DNA from: Mycobacterium sp.
GTDB taxonomy: Bacteria > Actinomycetota > Actinomycetes > Mycobacteriales > Mycobacteriaceae
Length of the DNA stretch: 7,094 nt
Assembly (NCBI GenBank): GCA_025965815.1
Contig: JAOPWF010000344.1
Location: 1-7,094 of the forward strand
Direction: 5' to 3'
Part shown: positions 1 through 6,240 of the stretch, one piece after another
How the letters are laid out: the number at the start of each line of letters is the position of its first letter
Numbering within the stretch: position 1 is the stretch's first letter
The notes under the pieces: generated by a model
The model's database searches: none
Seen by the model: the letters and a program-made list of their open reading frames with translations, nothing else
Told to the model about the DNA's origin: nothing
Made by a program: the position numbers and the translations under genes

Positions 1-866
1 ACGCCGGTGAAGCAGTCGTGCACCTCGGCGACGTCGACGTCACGGGGCGTCAGGCCGGCCATCGACATCGCGGCCTTCGCCGCCTTGACCGTCGGCGGGA
101 ACGTCGTCATATCCGTCTTGTGCTGGTGCATGACCCGGTCCATGCCCAGCCCGACACCGCGCACCCACACCGGCCGGTCGGTGTAGCGGTCGGCCACGTC
201 CTCGGCCGCCAGGATCACCGCCGCGGCCCCGTCGCTCTGCGGGGTGCAGTCGTACAGGCCGAACGGGTCCACCACCATCGGGGCGGCAAGTGCCCGCTCG
301 ACGGTGATCTCGTAGCGCAGTTGCGCTTTCGGATTCTTGACGGCGTGGAAGTGGTTCTTCACCGCCACCATCGCCATGTGTTCCTTGGTGGCGGGTGACT
401 CGTGCAGGTACCGGTTGACGTGCAGCGCGAAGTTGGCCGGTGCGACCAGGCCGAGCGGGTAGTCCCACGCGGTGTCCCGCGTCATCGCCGCCCACTCCCA
501 GAACGTGGTGTTCGACGCGGTCTCGCGGACCTTGTCGGCGCCGACCACCAGCACCACGTCGTAGAGGCCGGACGCAATCGCCAGCATGCCGTTACGGATG
601 GCGTCATTGCCGGTGGCGCAGGCATTTTCCACGCGGGTGACCGGGATGTCGGTGAGGTCGAGGGTATCGGCCAGGATGCCCGACGGGAATCCGTCGGTAG
701 TGGACAGCTCACCGAACCAGGCGGCCTGGAGCTCCGACTTGTCGATGCCCTTGTCGACGTGCGCCACGCATTCGGCGTAGGCCATCGGGATCAGGTCCTT
801 GATGCCGAGTTCGAAGTGCTCGGCGAACGGGGTCATGCCGGCCCCGACCATCGCGACTCTTCTCAT
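1..866 (-). CDS. SCP2/Ltp-type thiolase (lipid-transfer-protein family acyl-CoA thiolase or aldolase), 3' end cut by the window
   Basis: Reading leftward from ATG at 866-864 gives 288 codons without a stop up to the window edge. SCP2-type thiolases run to roughly 390 residues, so about three quarters is present. The start fits the family (MRRVAMVGAGMTPF) and has a strong GAGGAG ribosome site at 879-874, 7 nt away. The nucleophile is Cys83 in ENACATGNDA; the SDGAAAVIL stretch and the catalytic HDCFTG motif (His283) follow, the latter at the very edge. The C-terminal Cys/Gly motif that would separate thiolase from aldolase lies outside. The family cleaves 3-ketoacyl-CoA with CoA, or in Ltp2 does a retro-aldol cleavage of a steroid side chain. 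The gene overlaps the upstream HMG-CoA-synthase-like/OB gene by 4 bp (ATGA), so the two are probably made together and may form a complex. Family assignment is secure; substrate and exact chemistry are unknown. Confidence 0.93.
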   Translation of the reverse strand, partial: MRRVAMVGAGMTPFAEHFELGIKDLIPMAYAECVAHVDKGIDKSELQAAWFGELSTTDGFPSGILADTLDLTDIPVTRVENACATGNDAIRNGMLAIASGLYDVVLVVGADKVRETASNTTFWEWAAMTRDTAWDYPLGLVAPANFALHVNRYLHESPATKEHMAMVAVKNHFHAVKNPKAQLRYEITVERALAAPMVVDPFGLYDCTPQSDGAAAVILAAEDVADRYTDRPVWVRGVGLGMDRVMHQHKTDMTTFPPTVKAAKAAMSMAGLTPRDVDVAEVHDCFTG

Positions 867-2107
867 GCCAGTGCTCCTCGGGCGGGCGTAGCTGGGTGGG
901 AACGTGCAAGCGAATCCCGGCCGGGCCAGAAGGCGTAGCCGTAGTCGGGGATCCCGGTACGGATGGCGACCCTGCGCATCACGACCGAACCGGGCTGGCC
1001 GATGCTCACTTCCCCGGCGGGGACGCCGGTGACCTTCAGCAGCACGCGGACCGGGCTGTCGTCGAGCTGCACCACTGCCAGCGAGTACGGGCTGGGCAGA
1101 TCGGGGACGGGGATCCGAATCGTGGTCTGGGTGTAGACGGTGCCGGTGCGCGGCAACGGTTCGAGGCGGTAGTCGACCGCCAGCGTGCCGCCGGAATCCA
1201 CCCGGGCCCGCGGCGGGAACTGCGGCGCTGAATCGATACCCGGCCGCTCGTCGAAAACCGCGGCCTCCCAACGCAATTTGGGTTCGAACGCGCGGGCGTA
1301 GGCGGCCAGTGAGATGGGGATGCCGACGCCCTCGGTGGTGCGGGTCTTGGGCAGCTCCCGAGCGGGCACCTCGTCCCGGTTGACCACCGTGTTCCCGGTC
1401 GACAGCCGAGCGGCGGTGATGCTGGACTGCTCGACCGCAAGCACCAGCCCGTCGCGCTCCTGTTCGATCGCCGCGGCGAGCGCCTGGATCAACGCGGCCG
1501 CCCCGACCGCCGGATCCTCGACCGCCCCGGTGACGTCGAAACCCGGGCCGAGTTGTCCGGTCTTGACCCCGGCCACCGCCGCCAGCGCTGGCGTTCCGTC
1601 CAATTCGAGGCGGGCCAGTGTCGCCTTGACCCCGACCTCGCGTTGCAGCCGGGGATCGGCATATGCGTGCCGGGCACCGTCCTGCCCGCGGGCCACCATC
1701 GGCAGGCTGCGGTTCTGCCGTGCGACGGCACTCAGGCTCGCGCCCGCCGAACCGATCAGCACCGCGCCCGCCCCCGTGGCGGAATCGCAGTCGTCGGCCG
1801 CGACGACCAGCGTGCCCTCGCCGGCACCCAGGATCTGGTCCAGCACCGCCGGGGCGCCGCCGAGCACTTCGGTCACCTGGACGTCGGCGGCCACCGAGAG
1901 CCCGGCCAGCAGGACGGCGCCGTTGCCGCCCTGGAGCAGCGGAAAGTCGCGGGACACCAGGATCACCCGCTGCGCCGACGCGGTCGGGTCGGCGGCGCGT
2001 CCGGCGGCGACCGCCATGGTCAGCGCGTCCTCGTCGGGTCCCTTGACGCGACGGCCACGCGCCGCCCACGGTGGCAGATAGGTGCCAATCGCTACGACGT
2101 CACTCAC
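863..2107 (-). CDS. HMG-CoA-synthase-like (degenerate thiolase fold) protein fused to a C-terminal DUF35-type OB fold
   Basis: The protein has 414 residues from GTG at 2107. The N-terminal part (VVAIGTYLPPW at 4-14, GPDEDALTMAVAAG at 23-36, a glycine-rich GAGAVLIG at 112-119) resembles HMG-CoA-synthase/thiolase-fold proteins. From about residue 260 onward, with GTVYTQTTIRIPVP and SLAVVQLDDSPVRVLLKVTG, it resembles the OB fold of DUF35 proteins. The only cysteine is Cys107, in a strand rather than at the expected nucleophile loop, and the zinc-ribbon region before the OB fold (PQFPPRARVDSGG, from 295) has no cysteines. Catalysis by this protein is therefore doubtful. By analogy with DUF35 partners of Ltp2-type thiolases, I infer a scaffold or acyl-CoA-binding partner of the downstream thiolase, whose ATG overlaps this stop. 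GTG 2107 is preferred over an in-frame GTG at 2146 because AGCGAGG lies 8 nt upstream and homologous proteins begin near the IGTYLPP motif. Databases may label it hydroxymethylglutaryl-CoA synthase; the sequence does not support that activity. Confidence 0.85.
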   Translation of the reverse strand: MSDVVAIGTYLPPWAARGRRVKGPDEDALTMAVAAGRAADPTASAQRVILVSRDFPLLQGGNGAVLLAGLSVAADVQVTEVLGGAPAVLDQILGAGEGTLVVAADDCDSATGAGAVLIGSAGASLSAVARQNRSLPMVARGQDGARHAYADPRLQREVGVKATLARLELDGTPALAAVAGVKTGQLGPGFDVTGAVEDPAVGAAALIQALAAAIEQERDGLVLAVEQSSITAARLSTGNTVVNRDEVPARELPKTRTTEGVGIPISLAAYARAFEPKLRWEAAVFDERPGIDSAPQFPPRARVDSGGTLAVDYRLEPLPRTGTVYTQTTIRIPVPDLPSPYSLAVVQLDDSPVRVLLKVTGVPAGEVSIGQPGSVVMRRVAIRTGIPDYGYAFWPGRDSLARSHPATPARGALA

Positions 2108-2201
2108 GGTGTCAACCTCGCTCCAGCGTAGGCGATACCCGGGCACGAGTATCTCAGAACTAGCTATATAGTTATAGCATTCCAGCCGAAGGGAAACCCC
2201 G
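2108..2201. promoter_or_regulatory. Divergent intergenic region with promoter elements
   Basis: This 94-bp gap lies between two divergent operons and is clearly AT-richer than its flanks around 2148-2180. TATAGT at 2167-2172 is a plausible -10 hexamer for the rightward SDR/acyl-CoA dehydrogenase operon, placing transcription start some 20 nt before its ATG. On the other strand GATACT (2153-2148) could be a -10 for the leftward pair. No convincing -35 element is seen for either, which is common in mycobacterial promoters. A GAAGGGA ribosome site (2188-2194) serves the SDR at 2202. The presence of a promoter is inferred from gene order and composition. Confidence 0.5.
2158..2178. promoter_or_regulatory. 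Overlapping inverted repeats, candidate operator
   Basis: Two inverted repeats overlap: AACTA-N6-TAGTT at 2158-2173 and GCTATA-N4-TATAGC at 2163-2178. They share the perfect 8-bp palindrome CTATATAG at 2164-2171. They cover the candidate rightward -10 hexamer, a place where a TetR- or GntR-type repressor would block transcription. AAC and GTT half-sites recall KstR operators, but spacing and flanks do not match that consensus. The regulator is not encoded in the window. The symmetry is seen directly; the operator role is inferred. Confidence 0.4.
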
Positions 2202-3095
2202 ATGAGTCCGCAAGAACGGTCGGCCTACCGGTCGGATCGCTCTCTGGATCACCGCGTGGTCGTGGTATCCGGCGCCAGCCGCGGTATCGGGCGCGAAATC
2301 GCCATCCGGGCCGCGGCCGACGGTGCCAGGGTCGCGCTGCTCGCCAAGACGGAGACCCCCAATCCGAAAATCGCCGGCACCCTGCCGGAGACCGCCGAAG
2401 CCGTTCGCGACGCCGGGGGCGAAGCGCTGGTGGTGGGCTGCGACGTCCGCGACGAGGACAGTGTCGCGGCCGCGGTGGCATCGGTCGCGGAGGCCTTCGG
2501 CGCCATCGACGTCGTCATCAACAACGCGGGGGCACTTGATCTGCGGCCCACGCCGCAGCTTCCGTTGAAGAGCTTCGACCGGCTGCTCGCTGTCAACGTG
2601 CGGGGCCCATTCGCCCTGGTGCAGAACGCCTTTCGGTATCTACGCCAGTCCGACAACGCGCACATTGTGAACGTCTCGCCACCGCTCGACCTCGAGCCGG
2701 CCTGGGTCGGCGCCCACGTCGGACACACCGTCGGCAAGTACGCCGAGAGCCTGTTGACCCTGGGCTGGGCCGCGGAGTTCGCGTCGATTCCGATCGCGGT
2801 GAACTCGCTATGGCCCTCGACCACCGTCGCGAGCACCGGAATGATGGTGGCGATGGGCGAGGACACCGTGCGGGCGCAGGCCCGCAGCCCGCAGATCATG
2901 GCCGACGCCGTGCATGCCCTTGTCACGCGTCCGGCCGCCGACTGCACCGGCCACTTCTACACCGACTCCGAAGTGCTGCTGGAAGAAGGCGTCGACAACC
3001 TGGACGGCTACCGGCTGGCGCCCCGCGACGAAGACCTGACGCCCAACTTCTACCTGCCCGACGTTCCGCTGCCGAAGGTCCGTGCCCCCCGATGA
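2202..3095 (+). CDS. HSDL2-like short-chain dehydrogenase/reductase with His in place of the catalytic Tyr
   Basis: This is a 297-residue SDR. The nucleotide-binding motif GASRGIG is at 24-30, with Lys49 at the end of beta 2 and the LLAKTETPNPKIAGTL segment typical of HSDL2-like and citronellol-dehydrogenase-like SDRs. NNAG is at 107-110, the tetrad Asn is Asn132, and the catalytic Ser is Ser159 in NVSPPLDL. The YxxxK motif reads HTVGK (175-179): His175 (CAC, 2724-2726) stands where Tyr is expected and Lys179 is kept. NSLWPSTTVAS follows, as in the family. There is no C-terminal SCP2 domain, unlike vertebrate HSDL2. The start ATG has GAAGGGA 7 nt upstream. It is the first gene of the rightward operon and its stop overlaps the next ATG. 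It may oxidise an alcohol or 3-hydroxyacyl-CoA, or be a non-canonical or catalytically inactive member; the substrate is unknown. Confidence 0.9.
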   Translation: MSPQERSAYRSDRSLDHRVVVVSGASRGIGREIAIRAAADGARVALLAKTETPNPKIAGTLPETAEAVRDAGGEALVVGCDVRDEDSVAAAVASVAEAFGAIDVVINNAGALDLRPTPQLPLKSFDRLLAVNVRGPFALVQNAFRYLRQSDNAHIVNVSPPLDLEPAWVGAHVGHTVGKYAESLLTLGWAAEFASIPIAVNSLWPSTTVASTGMMVAMGEDTVRAQARSPQIMADAVHALVTRPAADCTGHFYTDSEVLLEEGVDNLDGYRLAPRDEDLTPNFYLPDVPLPKVRAPR

Positions 3096-4240
3096 ACGAC
3101 TTCGACGGGCTGTGCGCCAACGAGCCGGAACTGGCCAAGCTGCGCACGTCGATCCGCGAATTCCTGGCCGCCGACCGCGACGAATTCGGCTGGCAACCCA
3201 CCGTGGACTCCTGGCTGGCGAACTGGGACGAGGACTTCAGCGCCCGCCTCGGCGACGCCGGCTTCATCGGCCTGACCATCCCGACCGAATATGGCGGGCA
3301 CGCGCTCGGCCATCTGCACCGCTACGTCATGACCGAGGAACTGCTGGCCCAGGGCGCCCCGGTGGCGGCGCACTGGATCGCCGACCGGCAGGTCGCTCCC
3401 GGGCTGTTGTCCTACGGCAACGAGGAGCAACGCCAACGTCTGCTGCCGCGTATCGCCGCAGGCCGCTTCTACTCGGCGATCGGCATGAGCGAGCCCGGTG
3501 CGGGCTCCGACCTCGCCGCCACGCAGACCCGGGCCACCCGAACCGACGGCGGCTGGGTGCTCAACGGTCGCAAAACGTGGACCAGCGGCGCGCACCTCGC
3601 CCATCAGGTCGTGGTGTTCGCCCGCACCAGCCCGCTGGACCCAGCGCACCGGCACGCCGGCTTCAGCCAGTTCCTGGTGCCCTGCGACACGTCCGGCGTG
3701 ACCATCAGCCCCATAGTCCTGATGTCCGGCGAGCACCACTTCAACGAGGTGATGTTCGAGGACGTGTTCATCCCCGACGCCGATGTGCTCGGCGAGATCG
3801 GCAACGGCTGGCACCAGGTGACGGCCGAGCTGTCGTTCGAGCGCAGCGGCCCCGAACGCATCCTGTCCACCGCACCACTGCTCATCGGGGTGATCCGGGC
3901 GCTCGCCGAGCAGCCGGAGGTGGACGACCGGACCGCCGCGGAGGTGGGTGATCTGCTCGCCCGGGTGATTTCGTTGCGGCAGCTGTCCGTGTCGGTGGCC
4001 CGCGCCCTGGCCGACGGCAGGGACGCCGCCAACCAGGCCGCGTTGGTCAAGGACCTGGGCACCCGGTTCGAACAGGACTCCGTGGAGCTGGCCGCCGGGC
4101 TGCTGGACTACGTCGATTCGAACCCGCCGCTGCGCCGGCTGCTCGACAGCGCGCGACTGCATGAGCCGCTGTTCACCCTGCGCGGCGGCACCAACGAGGT
4201 ATTGCGAGGCGTGATCGCCCGCGGAATGGGGTTGCGGTGA
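3092..4240 (+). CDS. Acyl-CoA dehydrogenase, catalytic-type subunit of a FadE pair
   Basis: The protein has 382 residues and the full acyl-CoA dehydrogenase architecture: an N-terminal helical domain (to about 120), a beta domain with the flavin/substrate motif YSAIGMSEPGAGSDLA (127-142) and WVLNGRKTWTSG (155-166), FEDVFIPDADVLGE (222-235), and a C-terminal helical domain ending in LRGGTNEVLRG. At the medium-chain enzyme's catalytic Glu position (YEG motif) there is Gly. Glu250 in ELSFER aligns with the catalytic Glu of long-chain and isovaleryl-CoA dehydrogenases (ELPQER in LCAD) and is the likely base, as in FadE26 of M. tuberculosis. It oxidises an acyl-CoA to the 2-enoyl-CoA using FAD. 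ATG 3092 overlaps the SDR stop (ATGA), and the next gene overlaps its end, so a heteromer with that degenerate subunit is likely. Substrate unknown; a branched or ring-bearing acyl-CoA is a guess from the pairing. Confidence 0.93.
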   Translation: MNDFDGLCANEPELAKLRTSIREFLAADRDEFGWQPTVDSWLANWDEDFSARLGDAGFIGLTIPTEYGGHALGHLHRYVMTEELLAQGAPVAAHWIADRQVAPGLLSYGNEEQRQRLLPRIAAGRFYSAIGMSEPGAGSDLAATQTRATRTDGGWVLNGRKTWTSGAHLAHQVVVFARTSPLDPAHRHAGFSQFLVPCDTSGVTISPIVLMSGEHHFNEVMFEDVFIPDADVLGEIGNGWHQVTAELSFERSGPERILSTAPLLIGVIRALAEQPEVDDRTAAEVGDLLARVISLRQLSVSVARALADGRDAANQAALVKDLGTRFEQDSVELAAGLLDYVDSNPPLRRLLDSARLHEPLFTLRGGTNEVLRGVIARGMGLR

Positions 4241-5346
4241 GCGCGGTGGCGGCCCTGGCGGGTGGAGTGTTCGACTGCGGCACCGACGGCGGCGATGATG
4301 TCGCCGAACTGCGCCGGCTCGTCGGTGACATCGGTCGCCGCTCATTCGACGCGCGGCTGGGTCACCGCACCCTGCCGGAGGAGTTCGACGACGTCCTGTG
4401 GCACAACCTGGAGGAGACCGGTCTGAGCCGGCTGACCAGCACGCCCGACCTGGGTGCCGGGCCGACCGAACTGGCCATCGTGCTGTACGGGCTGGCCCGC
4501 CACGCCGCCGCGGTCCCGATCGCCGAGACCGACCTGCTGGCGGCCTGGCTCGCCGCGGAGGCAGGACTGGACGTGCCCGGCGACGGGCCACTGACCGTCG
4601 CGATCGCCGACGCGGGCGTCGTGCACGGGCGGATCGCCGGCACGGCGACGGACGTGGCGTGGGCGGAGTCGTGCGTCGCAGTGCTGCTGGCGGTCCGCAT
4701 GCCAAATAGCCTGCGCGTCAGCATCGTCCGGCCGGCCATAACCGATGGTCATAACTTGGCCGGCGAACCTCGCGGCTCGTTCGACTTCGACCTGGCCGCC
4801 GACTGTTTCGAGACGCTGGATGCCGCGACGGGTGACGAACTGATCCGGCGTGGGGCGTGGGCGCGCTGCGTGCAGATCATCGGCGCCATCGACGCGGCCG
4901 CCGAGCTGTCGGTCGCACACACCCGCAAGCGGGTCCAGTTCGGTCGTTCGCTGAGTAAGTTCCAGGCGGTGCAGCATTCGCTGGCATCGATGGCCGGCGA
5001 GATCGAGCGGGCACGGGCAGCGGCCACCCTCGCCGTCGCGGCGGCCGCCGATCACGGTTTCGACAGCCCTGAGGCCGCCTACGCGGTGACCGTGGCGAAG
5101 GCGACGCTCGGCCGTGTCGTCGGGCAGGTCACCACCATCGCCCACCAGTTGCACGGCGCCATCGGGGTCACCATCGAGCACCCCCTCCGGCTGGCCACCA
5201 TGCGGGCGAAGAGCTGGGCCGACGAGTTCGGCAGCACCGGTCACTACGCGCGCCTTCTCGGTCGTGTCGTCCTGGCGCGCGGCCAACTCGACGCCGTCGA
5301 TCCGTGGGATGTGCTGATCGGCAACGAACTACGGAGCTGGGGGTAG
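4237..5346 (+). CDS. Acyl-CoA dehydrogenase, degenerate partner subunit
   Basis: The protein has 369 residues and starts at GTG, which overlaps the stop of the preceding subunit (GTGA). The N-terminal and beta domains are poorly conserved and lack the SEPGAGSD-type flavin motif. The C-terminal helical domain is clear: HTRKRVQFGRSL (228-239) with the Arg and Phe-Gly that contact FAD of the neighbouring subunit, FQAVQH (242-247) and QLHGAIGVTIEH (304-315). In the region matching ELSFER of the partner it reads ELIRRGAWAR (201-210), so the catalytic Glu is absent. This is the pattern of the non-catalytic half of mycobacterial alpha2-beta2 acyl-CoA dehydrogenases such as the FadE26-FadE27 and FadE28-FadE29 pairs, where the two halves build one flavin site. 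I infer that it completes the enzyme encoded by the gene just upstream and has no activity alone. Confidence 0.9.
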   Translation: MSAVAALAGGVFDCGTDGGDDVAELRRLVGDIGRRSFDARLGHRTLPEEFDDVLWHNLEETGLSRLTSTPDLGAGPTELAIVLYGLARHAAAVPIAETDLLAAWLAAEAGLDVPGDGPLTVAIADAGVVHGRIAGTATDVAWAESCVAVLLAVRMPNSLRVSIVRPAITDGHNLAGEPRGSFDFDLAADCFETLDAATGDELIRRGAWARCVQIIGAIDAAAELSVAHTRKRVQFGRSLSKFQAVQHSLASMAGEIERARAAATLAVAAAADHGFDSPEAAYAVTVAKATLGRVVGQVTTIAHQLHGAIGVTIEHPLRLATMRAKSWADEFGSTGHYARLLGRVVLARGQLDAVDPWDVLIGNELRSWG

Positions 5347-5451
5347 CCGGCGGCCCACCGCACACCCGGCTGACAGCACATCTCACAGCTGTGCTTACTT
5401 ACTTCTTTAAACCAGAACCATCCTCTAAAACAACGATGCAAAGGAGCGGCA
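5347..5451 (+). promoter_or_regulatory. AT-richer intergenic gap with a 10-bp palindrome; probable promoter for the HSD10-like SDR
   Basis: This 105-bp gap follows the acyl-CoA dehydrogenase operon in the same direction. It holds a perfect palindrome CACAGCTGTG (5384-5393), which can also pair as GCACA (5376-5380) with TGTGC (5390-5394). No T-run follows directly, so it is a weak terminator and could instead be a protein site. The segment 5395-5440 falls to about 37% GC by hand count, far below the flanking genes, as expected of a promoter or leader, but no standard -35/-10 pair is convincing. AAAGGAG at 5440-5446 is the ribosome site of the next gene. Confidence 0.4.
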
Positions 5452-6231
5452 GTGACAGTAGTGGCATTCGAGGGAGCCTCGGCGATCGTCAGCGGCGGTG
5501 CGGGTGGTCTCGGCGAGGCGACGGTGCGCCGTCTGCACGCCGACGGGCTCGCAGTAGTCATCGCCGATCTCGCCGACGACAAGGGCAAGGCGCTCGCCGA
5601 CGAGCTCGGTAGCCGGGCCGCCTTCGTCAGCACCGATGTGACGAGCGAAGACAGCATCCTCGCTGCGATCGAAGAAGCCAACAACCTGGGCACACTGCGG
5701 TACGCCGTCGTCGCGCACGGCGGCTTCGGGGTGGCTCAGCGCATCGTTCAGCGCGACGGCAGCCCGGCCGACTTCGGCGGTTTCACCAAGACCATCGACC
5801 TGTACCTCAACGGCACCTACAACATGGCCCGGCTGGTCGCGGCGTCGACCGCTGCCACCGAACCGCTGGAGAACGGCGAGCGTGGCGCCCTGGTGCTGAC
5901 CGCGTCGATCGCGGGTTACGAGGGCCAGATCGGACAGACCGCGTACGCCGCCGCCAAGGCCGGCGTCATCGGCTTGACCATCGCCGCCGCCCGCGACCTG
6001 AGCTCCGCGGGCATCCGGGTTAACACGATCGCCCCCGGAACGATGAAGACCCCGATCATGGAGTCGGTCGGCGAAGAGGCCATCGCGAAGTTCGCCGCGA
6101 ACGTGCCGTTCCCGAAGCGTCTGGGTAGTCCCGCTGAGTTCGCCGACGCCGCAACGTTTCTACTGACCAACAGCTACGTCAATGGCGAGGTCATGCGGCT
6201 CGACGGCGCACAGCGCTTCACCCCCAGGTAG
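5452..6231 (+). CDS. HSD10-like short-chain 3-hydroxyacyl-CoA dehydrogenase
   Basis: The protein has 259 residues, the usual length for the family, and starts at GTG with AAAGGAG 5 nt upstream. The nucleotide-binding motif SGGAGGLG is at 14-21, and Asp39 at the end of beta 2 indicates NAD(H). Ser152, Tyr165 and Lys169 form the catalytic set in TASIAGYEGQIGQTAYAAAK. RVNTIAPGTMKTPIM, VPFPKRLGSPAEFA and the C-terminal NGEVMRLDGAQRF closely follow human HSD17B10 (NGEVIRLDGAIRM), the type II 3-hydroxyacyl-CoA dehydrogenase. It should oxidise a 3-hydroxyacyl-CoA to the 3-ketoacyl-CoA, the step before thiolytic cleavage. Oddities: NNAG is replaced by AHGG (88-91), and the tetrad Asn position appears to be Tyr118 in DLYLNGTYN, with Asn120 nearby. 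Its own promoter gap suggests separate control from the acyl-CoA dehydrogenase genes. The substrate could be a straight, branched or steroid-derived acyl chain. Confidence 0.92.
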   Translation: MTVVAFEGASAIVSGGAGGLGEATVRRLHADGLAVVIADLADDKGKALADELGSRAAFVSTDVTSEDSILAAIEEANNLGTLRYAVVAHGGFGVAQRIVQRDGSPADFGGFTKTIDLYLNGTYNMARLVAASTAATEPLENGERGALVLTASIAGYEGQIGQTAYAAAKAGVIGLTIAAARDLSSAGIRVNTIAPGTMKTPIMESVGEEAIAKFAANVPFPKRLGSPAEFADAATFLLTNSYVNGEVMRLDGAQRFTPR

Positions 6232-6240
6232 GCGTCTCGG

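Noticed and set aside
1314..2081. A 255-codon plus-strand open frame opposite the HMG-CoA-synthase-like gene
   Set aside because: The Ser/Ala/Pro-rich translation has no motif, while the minus strand carries recognisable HMG-CoA-synthase-like and OB-fold sequence.
2108..2146. Longer start (GTG at 2146) for the HMG-CoA-synthase-like/OB gene
   Set aside because: The 13 extra residues are unlike the family, and AGCGAGG is well spaced for GTG 2107 instead.
2155..2168. KstR operator around AACTAGCT
   Set aside because: Compared with TNNAACNNGTTNNA it misses the first T and one base of the GTT half-site, so calling it a KstR site would overstate the match.
2810..3091. Extended N-terminus for the first acyl-CoA dehydrogenase from an upstream ATG
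   Set aside because: The added 94 residues lie out of frame over the SDR coding sequence and are Arg/His-rich; the family start fits ATG 3092, which overlaps the SDR stop.
3050..4705. A 551-codon open frame on the minus strand across the two acyl-CoA dehydrogenase genes
   Set aside because: It is an antisense shadow of GC-rich coding sequence: composition is Arg/Pro/Gly/His-rich with no recognisable motif, and the plus strand encodes two clear dehydrogenase subunits.
4342..5286. A 314-codon minus-strand open frame opposite the second dehydrogenase subunit
   Set aside because: Low-complexity, Arg/Gly-rich translation with no domain; it is an antisense shadow of the conserved C-terminal domain on the plus strand.
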